Shown: in pieces, positions 8,353-17,034 of the stretch | How the letters are laid out: each line of letters begins with the position of its first letter | Position numbering within the stretch: the stretch's first letter is position 1 | The notes under the pieces: generated by a model | The model's input: only the letters and a program-made list of their open reading frames with translations | Database searches by the model: none | Told to the model about the DNA's origin: nothing | Source: [Clostridium] leptum DSM 753 | GTDB lineage: Bacteria; Bacillota; Clostridia; Oscillospirales; Acutalibacteraceae | Reading direction: 5' to 3' | DNA length: 58,025 bases | Assembly: GCA_000154345.1 (NCBI GenBank) | Contig: DS480340.1 | Span: 1-58,025, forward strand | Program-made: the position numbers and the translations under genes

Positions 8353-8539
8353 CACTTTTTCCTATTTTTTTAATTTGTACACTTACAATCTTCAATATGC
8401 TCTGTTTTTCTCATGATATCTCCTGTTTTCTCACGCGCCATTTTCACTTGTGTTTTTCGCAATTTTGTGCCACAATAAGGAAAACCCAGCTTATAGAAAG
8501 GAATCGCCGGCCGCCCAGGCCGGACGGGAGGATGCGCGG

Positions 8540-9259
8540 ATGCAAAAGATACTGGGCCCGATGCGGGCGGCTGTGGAAAAATATCATATGATCGGGGAGG
8601 GGGACCGGATTGCCGTAGGCGTTTCCGGCGGCAAGGACAGCCTGGTGCTTCTCTGCGCCCTGGCGGCCCTGCGGGAATTTTATCCCAGCCGGTTCGAGGT
8701 GGCCGCCCTGACGGCGGATCCCCAGTTTCACGGCGAACCCGCCGACTACTCCCAGATTGAGGAGCTTTGCCGGCGGCTGGGCGTGCCGTACCATATCCGG
8801 CGCACCCAGCTGGGCCGGATCATTTTCGAGGATCGGAAAGAAGCTAATCCCTGCAGCCTGTGCGCCAGAATGCGCCGGGGGATCCTGCACAATATGGCAA
8901 AGGAGGCGGGCTGCAATAAGCTGGCCCTGGGCCATCATTACGACGACGCGGTGGAGACCTTCTTCATGAACCTGTTCAACAGCGGCTCTCTGGACTGCTT
9001 TTCCCCAAAATCCTATCTTTCCCGAAAGGAGCTTTGGCTGATCCGTCCCCTGGTGTTCTGCGGGGAGCGCCAGGTCGCGGCGGCGGCGAACCGCTGCCAT
9101 TTGCCGGTAGTAAAAAGTGAATGTCCCGCCGACGGCAGTACTTCCCGGCAAAAAACCAAGGAGCTGATCGCCCGGCTGGAAAAGGACTATCCGGATTTAA
9201 AATCCAAGGTCATGGGCGCCGTGGAGCGCGCCGGCATCGCCCATTGGGACGCCGTCTGA
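8540..9259 (+). CDS. TtcA-like tRNA 2-thiocytidine / PP-loop ATPase
   Basis: This 239-residue adenine-nucleotide alpha-hydrolase has the PP-loop SGGKDSLVLL, a CSLC motif (NPCSLCARMRRG) and LALGHHYDDAVET. These define the TtcA/TilS group; a later cysteine in KSECPADGST may help hold an Fe-S cluster. The expected reaction is ATP-dependent thiolation of cytidine 32 in tRNA. I choose the ATG at 8540 because GGGAGG (8526-8531) lies 8 nt before it. It is divergent from rplM. It could be a TtcA paralogue with another sulfur-transfer substrate. Confidence 0.87.
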   Translation: MQKILGPMRAAVEKYHMIGEGDRIAVGVSGGKDSLVLLCALAALREFYPSRFEVAALTADPQFHGEPADYSQIEELCRRLGVPYHIRRTQLGRIIFEDRKEANPCSLCARMRRGILHNMAKEAGCNKLALGHHYDDAVETFFMNLFNSGSLDCFSPKSYLSRKELWLIRPLVFCGERQVAAAANRCHLPVVKSECPADGSTSRQKTKELIARLEKDYPDLKSKVMGAVERAGIAHWDAV

Positions 9260-9665
9260 CGGCCTTCCCAGGGCCTTCCTGTTTTTCAGGCGGGGCCTCC
9301 CGGGCGCTCCGCGCCTCTTTCCTCTTCCGCGTGGCCGCCGGGAACAGAAACCCATCCGCGTCTTGATTAAATTGGAAAGGCTATGGAAAATTTGCCGATG
9401 AGCCTTGCCTGGCCAATTGGCCGACGCCAGCTTCCCGCTAGGTATGCCCGATATTTTAAAGCCCCTTGTTTCCTCTTCCGCGTGCGGCGGCTTTATTTTT
9501 CCGCCTTATGGCGTATTGGGGCGGCGCCGGACTGTCTCCGACAGGGCAGGAGGCGCTTTTCCAGCAGGAAAACAACGGCCCCGCGGCGCTTTGCCGCGGG
9601 GCCGCTGTTTTCTCCCGGCGCTCTGAGCATTCTCAGGCCAGGCTCCTCTTTTCTCGGGGAAAGGC
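9260..9665. other. Gene-free spacer with short direct repeat
   Basis: No convincing coding sequence lies between ttcA-like and clpB. A 16-bp direct repeat, TTTCCTCTTCCGCGTG, occurs at 9318-9333 and 9469-9484. A 12-bp perfect palindrome GGCCAATTGGCC lies near 9410-9421. Their role is unclear. Confidence 0.5.
9571..9611 (-). terminator. Terminator of clpB (bidirectional)
   Basis: AACAACGGCCCCGCGGC pairs with GCCGCGGGGCCGCTGTT around a 5-nt loop, with T-rich ends on both strands. It lies about 55 nt past the clpB stop and faces the ttcA-like gene. Confidence 0.85.
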
Positions 9666-12290
9666 TTATCCTTCCCTGGGCATAATCGTCACCGGCTCCA
9701 CTGTCAGCTCCCTGCCGTTGTAATCCACCACCAGGTGGGTGCGGGGCCGGAGGTCTCTGGAAATGATAGCCTTGGCGATGGCGGTTTCCACCTTGCTCTG
9801 GAGGAATCTCCTCAGCGGGCGGGCGCCGTAAACCGGGTCGTAGCCGCTGTCCACCACGTAATCCTTGGCGGCCTGGGTCAGCTCCACCGTGAGCTGCTTT
9901 TCCTCCAGGCGCTTTTGCAGGTCAGCGATCATCAGATCCACGATCCTGGTGATCTCATCCTTGGTCAGGGGCTTGTAGAATACGATGTCGTCCAGCCGGT
10001 TCAGAAACTCAGGGCGGAACTGCTGCTTCAGAAGGCCATCCACCATGGTCCTGGCCTCCCCGCTGATCTCTCCCTTTTCGTTGATGCCCTCCAAAATGTA
10101 ATTGGAGCCTAAGTTTGAGGTCAGGATAATGATGGTGTTTTTAAAGTCCACCGTCCGCCCCTGGGAGTCGGTGATCCGCCCGTCGTCCAGCACCTGAAGC
10201 AGAATGTTGAACACATCCGGGTGGGCCTTCTCCACCTCGTCGAACAGCACCACGGAATAAGGATGCCGGCGCACCGCCTCGGTCAGCTGGCCGCCTTCCT
10301 CGTAGCCCACGTATCCGGGAGGGGCTCCCACCAGCCTGGATACGGAATATTTCTCCATATACTCGGTCATATCGATCCGGACCATATTCCGCTCGTCGTC
10401 AAACAGGGTTTGAGCCAGCGCCTTGGCAAGCTCGGTTTTGCCCACGCCGGTGGGGCCTAAAAACAGGAAGGAACCGATAGGGCGGTCCGGGTCCTGGATG
10501 CCCGCCCGGGAACGGAGGATGGCTTCGGTGACTTTTTCTACCGCCTCATCCTGGCCGATGACCCGCTGGTGGAGGATATCCTCCAGCCGCAGCAGCTTAT
10601 CCCGCTCGCCCTCCATCAGCTTGGAAACGGGAATCCCGGTCCACCGGCCCACGATCTTGGCGATCTCCTCCTCGGTGACCTTGTCGTGGAGCAGGCTGGC
10701 ATTGCTCTGGCCCTCCTCGGCGATCCGCTCCTCCTCCTGAAGCTCCTTTTGCAGGGCTGGCAGGCGGCCGTATTTCAGCTCCGCCAGCTTGTTCAGGTCG
10801 TAGCTGCGTTCCGCCTTTTCAATCTCGCCGTTGACCTGGTCGATCTCCTCCCGCAGCTTCTGCACCTTGCCGATGGCCTCTTTTTCGTTTTCCCATTTCG
10901 CTTTCATCTCTTTAAACTGGGAACGGAGCTCCGCCAGCTCTTTTTGCAGCTCCTGCAGATGCTCCTGGGAAAGGGCGTCCGTTTCCTTTTTCAGGGCGGC
11001 CTCCTCGATTTCCAGCTGCATGATCTTCCGGGAAATCTCGTCCAGCTCCGTAGGCATGGAATCGATCTCGGTGCGGACCATGGCGCAGGCCTCGTCTACC
11101 AGGTCGATGGCCTTATCCGGCAGAAAGCGGTCGGAAATATACCGGTTGGAAAGGGTCGCGGCGGCGATCAGGGCCTGATCCTGGATCTTTACCCCGTGGA
11201 ACACCTCGTAGCGCTCCTTCAGCCCTCTCAAAATGGAAATGGTATCCGCCACAGAGGGCTCATCCACCAGCACGGGCTGGAAGCGGCGTTCCAGAGCCGG
11301 ATCCTTTTCAATATACTGCCGGTATTCGTCCAGGGTGGTGGCACCGATGCAGTGGAGCTCCCCTCTGGCCAGCAACGGCTTCAGCAGGTTGCCGGCGTCC
11401 ATGGAGCCCTCGGTCTTGCCCGCTCCCACGATGGTGTGAAGCTCGTCGATGAACAAAATGATTTTGCCCTCGCTCTTTTTTACCTCGCCCAGCACGGCTT
11501 TCAGCCGCTCCTCAAACTCGCCCCGGAACTTGGCGCCGGCGATCAGGGAGCCCATATCCAGGGAAAACAGCTTCCGGTCCTTCAGGTTGTTGGGCACGTC
11601 CCCCCGGACGATCCGCAGGGCCAGGCCCTCGGCGATGGCGGTTTTGCCCACGCCGGGTTCACCGATGAGCACCGGATTGTTTTTGGTTTTCCTCGAAAGG
11701 ATCCGGATCACGTTCCGGATCTCCGAGTCGCGGCCGATTACCGGGTCCAGCTTGTGGTTTTTCGCCAGCTCCACCAGATCCTGGCCGTATTTGGACAGGG
11801 AATCATAGGTTTCCTCCGGGGTGTCGCTGGTGACCCGGGTATTGCCCCGGACCGTAGCCAGCACGGACAGGAACTGGTCCTTTGTCACGCCGAACTGCTG
11901 GAAAATACGGCTCATGCCTGTGTTCGGCTTTTCCAGAACCGCCATCATAATGTGCTCCACGGAAACATATTCGTCCTTCATCCGGCCGGCTTCCCGCTCA
12001 GCGGCGGCCAGATTTTGATCCACGTCGCCGGACACATAGATCTTCCCGCTTTCCCGGCCGGGACCGGTAACCCCGGGCAGGCCCTCTATCCGCTGCTCCA
12101 CGGCGTGAAGCAAGGCGTCCGGGTCGGTTCCCATCTTTTTCATCAGCTGGGGAATCAGGCCGTCCTTCTGCTCCAGCAGGGCGCAAACCAGGTGCTCCTG
12201 CTCGATCTGCATGCTGTTGTGCTCCAGCGCTATATTTTGGGCCTCCTGGATGGCCTCAAGAGATTTTTGAGTAAATTTTTGTGCGTTCAT
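9666..12290 (-). CDS. clpB: ATP-dependent disaggregase ClpB
   Basis: The 874-residue protein is a full-length Hsp100 disaggregase. The N-terminal Clp_N domain spans about 1-150. AAA-1 has Walker A GEPGVGKTA near residue 208 and Walker B ILFIDELH. The coiled-coil middle domain (about 400-540) is present, which separates ClpB from ClpC and ClpA. AAA-2 has Walker A GPTGVGKTE near 607, followed by the C-terminal ClpB_D2 domain. It threads aggregated proteins with DnaK. GAGGAGG is the ribosome-binding site. I see no CIRCE or CtsR box upstream, so its heat control is unclear. Confidence 0.98.
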   Translation of the reverse strand: MNAQKFTQKSLEAIQEAQNIALEHNSMQIEQEHLVCALLEQKDGLIPQLMKKMGTDPDALLHAVEQRIEGLPGVTGPGRESGKIYVSGDVDQNLAAAEREAGRMKDEYVSVEHIMMAVLEKPNTGMSRIFQQFGVTKDQFLSVLATVRGNTRVTSDTPEETYDSLSKYGQDLVELAKNHKLDPVIGRDSEIRNVIRILSRKTKNNPVLIGEPGVGKTAIAEGLALRIVRGDVPNNLKDRKLFSLDMGSLIAGAKFRGEFEERLKAVLGEVKKSEGKIILFIDELHTIVGAGKTEGSMDAGNLLKPLLARGELHCIGATTLDEYRQYIEKDPALERRFQPVLVDEPSVADTISILRGLKERYEVFHGVKIQDQALIAAATLSNRYISDRFLPDKAIDLVDEACAMVRTEIDSMPTELDEISRKIMQLEIEEAALKKETDALSQEHLQELQKELAELRSQFKEMKAKWENEKEAIGKVQKLREEIDQVNGEIEKAERSYDLNKLAELKYGRLPALQKELQEEERIAEEGQSNASLLHDKVTEEEIAKIVGRWTGIPVSKLMEGERDKLLRLEDILHQRVIGQDEAVEKVTEAILRSRAGIQDPDRPIGSFLFLGPTGVGKTELAKALAQTLFDDERNMVRIDMTEYMEKYSVSRLVGAPPGYVGYEEGGQLTEAVRRHPYSVVLFDEVEKAHPDVFNILLQVLDDGRITDSQGRTVDFKNTIIILTSNLGSNYILEGINEKGEISGEARTMVDGLLKQQFRPEFLNRLDDIVFYKPLTKDEITRIVDLMIADLQKRLEEKQLTVELTQAAKDYVVDSGYDPVYGARPLRRFLQSKVETAIAKAIISRDLRPRTHLVVDYNGRELTVEPVTIMPREG

Positions 12291-12744
12291 AGTGGTAAGC
12301 CTCCTCTATGCTTATGTTGATTCTATTCTATCATGTTATTGTGAATATTTCATTAATATATGGCGTAAATTGCTGTTTTTAAACAGAAAAATTTACCGCT
12401 TTCTCTTCCCCAAAATTTGTAGAAAACCACCAGCCTTTTTGCTTTCACAGTCCTCCCGAACCGTTCAGGCCCGTTTCGGGAGTCCCCCTCTTTTAAACGC
12501 TTATCTTTAGGGATTGGCATTGATTCACCGTAAAAAATGTGATAAAATTAAAAGTAGTTTTTCAATCCCGCTTCGGGTCTTCGGGTACATCCGGCAGACC
12601 TTCTGGGCGCTGGTAAATCACCGTCTGAAACAGCGGCCGCCCGCCGCAGGCCGCCGGAAAAGCGGCGGGAGCTCTGTTTTGCAGGCGTTGAGCTTTTGCT
12701 TTCACTTATTTTCTATATTATATCATGATAGGTTGGTGCTGAAA
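12291..12744. other. Intergenic between clpB and aminotransferase
   Basis: This divergent spacer has no supported gene. An 8-bp hairpin (CTCCCGAA/TTCGGGAG) lies at 12453-12482. TTGAGC (12688-12693) and TATATT (12714-12719) could serve the aminotransferase, but their 20-nt spacing is poor. Confidence 0.45.
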
Positions 12745-13932
12745 ATGGAATATAAATTTTCAAATCGGGTACAGTCTTTGAAGCCCTCCGCGATCCGGGA
12801 AATTTTCAAGTATGCGGCGGACCCGGAGGTGATTTCCCTGTCCGCGGGAAATCCGTCTCCCGAGGCGTTTCCCACCAAGGCCATTGAGGAGATTACCGCG
12901 TCCATTCTGGAGAAAAACCCCATCGCGGCCTTGCAGTACAGTATTACCGAGGGCTACGCCCCTTTGCGGGAAACCTTGAAGGACTACATGAAAAAGACTC
13001 ATAACGTGGGCCGGGAGTTCGACGAGCTGGTGGTTACCTCCGGCGCCCAGCAGGTCATGGATTTAACCACCAAAGCCCTGTGCAACGCGGGGGATGTGGT
13101 CATCTGCGAGGCTCCCAGCTTTATCGGCTCCCTGAACTCCTTCCGCTCCTACGGCGTGCGCCTGCGGGGCGTTCCCATGGATGACGACGGCATGAACCTG
13201 GAGGCCCTGGAAACCGCCCTGCGGGAAGAGCCTAACGCCAAGTTTATTTATACCATTCCCAACTTTCAAAATCCCTCCGGTATCACCATGAGCCTGGAAA
13301 AACGGAAAAAGGTGTATGAACTGGCCAAGCGCTACGGCGTTCTGATCCTGGAGGACAACCCTTACGGCGACCTGCGGATCGAGGGCGAGGACCTGCCCTG
13401 CATCAAAAGCTTCGACGAGGACGGCCTGGTGATGTACGCGGGCACCTTCTCCAAGGTTTTGGCGCCCGGCATCCGGGTAGGCTACTGCATCGGGCCCTCA
13501 GCCGTATGCCAGAAGATGATCGTCTGCAAGCAGGGCGAGGACGTTCATACCAACATCCTGGCCCAGATGATCGCCAACGAGTTTATGACCAAATACGATT
13601 ATCCGGCCCATATCCAGTTCCTGCGGGACCTGTACCGGAAAAAAGCAAAATTCGCCATGGATCTGATGGACCAGTATCTGCTTCCTAAGATCACCTATAA
13701 GCCTATCCAGGGCGGCCTGTTCATCTGGTGCACCCTGCCCGAAGGGGTGGATATGCCTGATTTCTGCAAGCAGGCGGTGCTGCGGAAGGTCTGCGTGGTG
13801 CCCGGGAACGCGTTCCTGACCGATGAAAGCGAGCCCTGCCAGTGCTTCCGCACCAACTTCTCCACGCCCACCGACCAGCAGCTGGAAAAAGGGATTAAGA
13901 TTCTCGGACAGCTTGTAAACGAATTAATATAA
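12745..13932 (+). CDS. PLP-dependent aminotransferase, LysN/2-aminoadipate type
   Basis: The 395-residue class I/II aminotransferase begins MEYKFSNRVQSLKPSAIREI, a form typical of the LysN/MocR-related group that transaminates 2-aminoadipate, branched-chain or aromatic amino acids. The PLP lysine is Lys237 in YAGTFSKVLAPG; YTIPNFQNPSG supplies the cofactor-ring contacts and FRTNFS the substrate-carboxylate arginine. There is no N-terminal GntR helix-turn-helix, so it is an enzyme rather than a MocR regulator. The start could instead be GTG at 12736; the ribosome-binding site (ATAGG) is weak either way. trpS follows after 13 nt, so they are likely cotranscribed. Confidence 0.9.
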   Translation: MEYKFSNRVQSLKPSAIREIFKYAADPEVISLSAGNPSPEAFPTKAIEEITASILEKNPIAALQYSITEGYAPLRETLKDYMKKTHNVGREFDELVVTSGAQQVMDLTTKALCNAGDVVICEAPSFIGSLNSFRSYGVRLRGVPMDDDGMNLEALETALREEPNAKFIYTIPNFQNPSGITMSLEKRKKVYELAKRYGVLILEDNPYGDLRIEGEDLPCIKSFDEDGLVMYAGTFSKVLAPGIRVGYCIGPSAVCQKMIVCKQGEDVHTNILAQMIANEFMTKYDYPAHIQFLRDLYRKKAKFAMDLMDQYLLPKITYKPIQGGLFIWCTLPEGVDMPDFCKQAVLRKVCVVPGNAFLTDESEPCQCFRTNFSTPTDQQLEKGIKILGQLVNELI

Positions 13933-13945
13933 GGAGGCCCTTCCC

Positions 13946-14965
13946 ATGGAAACAGCGAACACTCCTGAGCGTAAAAAAGTAATTTTCAGCGCGATCCAGC
14001 CCAGCGGCACCATCACCCTGGGCAACTATGTAGGCGCCTTGCGGAACTGGGTAGGCCTTCAGGATGACTATGACTGTATTTTCGCCCTGGCGGATCTGCA
14101 CACCATCACGGTGCGGCAGGACCCGGCCAAATTCCGTAAAAACGCCCTGGAAGCTTACGCCTTGCTGCTGGCCTGCGGCATCGACCTGGACAAAAGCCTG
14201 TTCTTTATCCAGAGCCACGTTCATACTCACGCGGAGCTGGCCTGGCTGCTGAACTGCTACACCCAATTCGGGGAGCTTTCCCGAATGACCCAGTTTAAGG
14301 ATAAATCCCAAAAGCACGCCGATAACGTTAACGTTGGCCTGTTCGCCTATCCCAGCCTGATGGCGGCGGATATCCTGGCCTACCAGGCGGACATGGTGCC
14401 GGTAGGCCTGGACCAGAAGCAGCATCTGGAGCTGACCCGGAATATCGCCGAGCGGTTCAACGGCATTTACGGCCAGACCTTCAAGGTGCCGGATCCCTAT
14501 ATCCCCAAGGTAGGGGCAAAGATCATGTCCTTGCAGGATCCCACCAGGAAAATGTCCAAGTCAGATGAGAACGTCAACAGCTACGTGGCCTTGCTGGATA
14601 AGCCGGACGACATTATGCGGAAGTTCAAGCGGGCCATCACCGACAGCGACGCTCAGGTGCGTTACGGCGAGGGCAAGGATGGCATTAACAATCTAATGGG
14701 GATCTACTCCGTGATGACTGGAAAAACCAACGAGGAGATCGAGCGGGAGTTCGACGGCAAGGGCTACGGTGATTTCAAGCTGGCGGTTGGCGAAGCGGTA
14801 GTGGATCATCTGCGTCCCATCCAGGAGGAATTCACCCGGCTCATCGGCGACAAGGCCTATTTGGAGCAGTGCTATACCAAGAGCGCCGAGACCGCCCTGC
14901 GGATTTCCCAGCGCACCCTAGACAAAGCCATGAAAAAGGTGGGCTTTGTAAAACGCGCCTTTTAA
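13946..14965 (+). CDS. trpS: Tryptophanyl-tRNA synthetase
   Basis: The 339-residue protein is a full-length class Ic synthetase that charges tRNA-Trp. The HIGH-equivalent lies in QPSGTITLGNYVGA near residue 20 and KMSKSDEN near 201-208. AAGGAGG precedes the ATG. I see no T-box leader (no specifier hairpin or AGGGUGG box) before it, and it sits directly behind an aminotransferase gene, so this copy is probably not tryptophan-starvation controlled. Confidence 0.98.
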   Translation: METANTPERKKVIFSAIQPSGTITLGNYVGALRNWVGLQDDYDCIFALADLHTITVRQDPAKFRKNALEAYALLLACGIDLDKSLFFIQSHVHTHAELAWLLNCYTQFGELSRMTQFKDKSQKHADNVNVGLFAYPSLMAADILAYQADMVPVGLDQKQHLELTRNIAERFNGIYGQTFKVPDPYIPKVGAKIMSLQDPTRKMSKSDENVNSYVALLDKPDDIMRKFKRAITDSDAQVRYGEGKDGINNLMGIYSVMTGKTNEEIEREFDGKGYGDFKLAVGEAVVDHLRPIQEEFTRLIGDKAYLEQCYTKSAETALRISQRTLDKAMKKVGFVKRAF

Positions 14966-15022
14966 AGCGGTTTCGCTTTGCGGCAGAACCGGAGGCTTTG
15001 CCGCTGAACCATACAACTAGCA

Positions 15023-15064
15023 GACAAGCCGGAGAGCGGTATGCTCTCCGGCTTGTCCTTTTTC
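15023..15064 (+). terminator. Terminator of aminotransferase-trpS operon
   Basis: A perfect 15-bp stem (GACAAGCCGGAGAGC / GCTCTCCGGCTTGTC) with a 5-nt loop is followed by CTTTTTCT. Confidence 0.95.
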
Positions 15065-15087
15065 TCTGGTTGCCGTGTCAAAAGGAA

Positions 15088-15125
15088 GAAGCGCCGGACG
15101 CTATATGGCGTCCAGCGCTTCTTTA
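15088..15125 (-). terminator. Probable terminator of surface-protein gene
   Basis: On the minus strand GAAGCGCTGGACGC pairs imperfectly with GCGTCCGGCGCTTC, followed by TTCCTTTT, about 60 nt past the stop codon. Confidence 0.65.
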
Positions 15126-15185
15126 ATTCGTTTCGCGGGAACCCTTTCCCGAATGACGGGCCGGTGGTTAAGCCCTTAAGCTCTT

Positions 15186-16598
15186 TTATTCGCTGGCCTT
15201 GCCCCGCTTGCCCTTGACAAGCACAAGAACCAGTGCCGCGCTGATCAAAAGAACGGCGCTGACAACGGCGGCTGGGAAGCCGTCTCCGGTGGGCACGTAT
15301 TTATCGTTGCTGGAGCCGCCGGAAGAACCAGAAGCGCTGGAGGAGCCGGCCTCACCAGAGGAGACTCCGGCCTGTCCGTCGCTGTAGGCGAGAGCGAAAA
15401 CAGAAAATTGGCCGCTTTCAATGGTGACGGTAGCCGGGTCGTTGTCCAAATCCTTCAGCAATTCCACGACGCCGTTGTGCTCACGGTAAATGACAAAGGT
15501 GCGGCCGTCCTTCCGCAGCTCCTCGGGGATACTGATGGTCAAACGGATGGGCTTTTTCGTTTCCGTGATCGCGGCGCTCTGGTCGTTTAATACCTTGAAC
15601 AGGGAAATGTCCAGGTAAACGCCCTCCTGATAGCCGGACATGGCGTTCTGGAACAGCTCTTTCTGCTGCTCGCTAAGCTCCGCCTTTTCCACAGAGATCA
15701 CGATTTGAGCGCCGGCGTTGATTTCCTCTTCCGTCAGCAGGCTCTCCGCCAGCTCCGCCTGATCCATGCCAAGGGATACCTGGGGAACGTCCTTATCCTG
15801 GTCAATGACGACATCCGGGGTCTCCGGCTCCTCCGGCTCAGAGGCGACTACCTGTACGGTATACTCTTTCTCGAATACGGTGGTGTAGCCGGTGTTTTCC
15901 GTCAGGGTCAGGGCAATCTGATAGGTGCCTTCTTTCAGCTCACCGCTGAAGAAATAGGTAGGAACCAGGGTGTCCGCAGTCTCCCAATCGGTTACGTCCT
16001 CGATCAGAGACAAAGTGCTTTCCGGCTGGCGGAAAGAGTGTTGATACCCAAAAATGTCAAGCGCCGGAGACGGCTGAAAAGCGATCGTGGCGGCGGTTCC
16101 CTCAGTCAGGGTGATTACGTCTCCTGAAATATCCGCCTTGCCGGAGACAACGGCCGGGGCCACAGTAACCGGCACGGGAGCGGCCTGCACCTTAACCGTG
16201 TATTCCTTCTGGAATACGGTGGTGTAGCCGGTGTTTTCCGTCAGGGTCAGGGTGATCTGATAAGTGCCTTCCTTGAGGCCGCTGAAGGAATAGGCGGGAA
16301 CCAGGCTGTCCGCTGTCTCCCAGTCGGTTACGTCCACAATAGTCTCATTGGTATCAGCCGACTGAGCCAGGGAATACTGGTATTCAATAATATCAAGCTC
16401 CTGAGACGGCTGGAAGGCCACCGTGGCGGCCTTGCCCTCAGTCAGAGTGATAACGTCTCCCTCCACAGCGGCTTCGCCTGAGGCGACGGTGGGGGTTACG
16501 CTGAGCTCCTGAGGAGCAGCGGCCGCACTAATGCTTGCGCCAGCCAGCAGTACGCCCGTCAAAACAACGGCCAAAGCTTTCTTAAAAAACTGCCTCAT
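15186..16598 (-). CDS. Sortase-anchored-type surface protein with two repeats
   Basis: This 470-residue protein has a Sec signal peptide (basic start, hydrophobic core, AAA cleavage region near residue 28). Two copies of a domain of about 110 residues follow (about 30-140 and 143-255); both contain ITLTEG.AAT.AFQPS..LDI and LTLTENTGYTTVF.KEYTV, the ending typical of PKD/Ig-like beta sandwiches. A distinct domain follows, then a Ser/Gly linker. The C terminus has VPTGDG, a hydrophobic helix and a basic tail, which resembles an LPxTG-like wall sorting signal. No sortase gene is in the window. Its long leader is described separately. Function, perhaps adhesion, is unknown. Confidence 0.85.
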   Translation of the reverse strand: MRQFFKKALAVVLTGVLLAGASISAAAAPQELSVTPTVASGEAAVEGDVITLTEGKAATVAFQPSQELDIIEYQYSLAQSADTNETIVDVTDWETADSLVPAYSFSGLKEGTYQITLTLTENTGYTTVFQKEYTVKVQAAPVPVTVAPAVVSGKADISGDVITLTEGTAATIAFQPSPALDIFGYQHSFRQPESTLSLIEDVTDWETADTLVPTYFFSGELKEGTYQIALTLTENTGYTTVFEKEYTVQVVASEPEEPETPDVVIDQDKDVPQVSLGMDQAELAESLLTEEEINAGAQIVISVEKAELSEQQKELFQNAMSGYQEGVYLDISLFKVLNDQSAAITETKKPIRLTISIPEELRKDGRTFVIYREHNGVVELLKDLDNDPATVTIESGQFSVFALAYSDGQAGVSSGEAGSSSASGSSGGSSNDKYVPTGDGFPAAVVSAVLLISAALVLVLVKGKRGKASE

Positions 16599-16936
16599 AA
16601 TTTTAACTCCTTCTTTCTTTCATTTTGACATAATGAGAAACCGCTCTGTTCCGTATCCGCAAGTCCATAGCACGGCTATAAAGCTTTTTGCCGCGCGGCC
16701 GCTTTTTATGGCCGCGCAGCCGTTCCAGCAGGCTAAACTTTTGCGGATGCCAAAAAAAGGCAATAAAAAAAGCAATATTTCGCCTGAATTGGCAAAATAT
16801 TGCTTAAAGCCTCGTAAAACCAATACGTCTACAAAAGTTTACATTTTTAAATCTCAAGCTGGTATTTTGCCAAGGTCTTTATCAGCCTTTGACCGCCGCA
16901 GTCCCGCGGCCTTATCATGAGCTTCTCATATTGGTC
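16599..16936 (-). ncRNA. Candidate structured 5' leader with internal terminator
   Basis: Between a strong promoter and the surface-protein start lie about 338 nt without a gene. An intrinsic terminator sits midway (16760-16804, minus strand): AGCAATATTTTGCC pairs with GGCGAAATATTGCT, followed by six T. Downstream of it is a compact module: ATCCGCAA (16741-16748) pairs with TTGCGGAT (16655-16662), closing an 8-bp stem around a GC hairpin (GCGCGGCC/GGCCGCGC, 16693-16717) and a small hairpin (ATAGC/GCTAT, 16667-16679). The layout suggests attenuation. I could not match it to c-di-GMP, SAM, TPP, FMN, lysine or T-box consensus. Confidence 0.55.
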
Positions 16937-16942
16937 ACACCT

Positions 16943-16971
16943 ATTATAGTAAATAACGAACATTTTGTCTA
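16943..16971 (-). promoter_or_regulatory. Sigma-A promoter of surface-protein leader
   Basis: Minus strand: TAGACA (16966-16971), a 17-nt spacer and TATAAT (16943-16948). Confidence 0.85.
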
Positions 16972-17034
16972 GAGGCTTTTTCGATTACATAAATTTTCTA
17001 AACCCCGTTTCACAAAAGGGCATCGCCGTGTCCT

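Noticed and set aside
9318..9484. 16-bp direct repeat as insertion-sequence target duplication
   Set aside because: The 135 bases between copies contain no transposase or inverted termini.
10569..12320. Long plus-strand open frame across clpB
   Set aside because: Leu/Gln/His-rich translation typical of the complement of a GC-rich gene; no family similarity.
12291..12400. CIRCE or CtsR site upstream of clpB
   Set aside because: No TTAGCACTC/GAGTGCTAA or repeated GGTCAAA heptamers are present.
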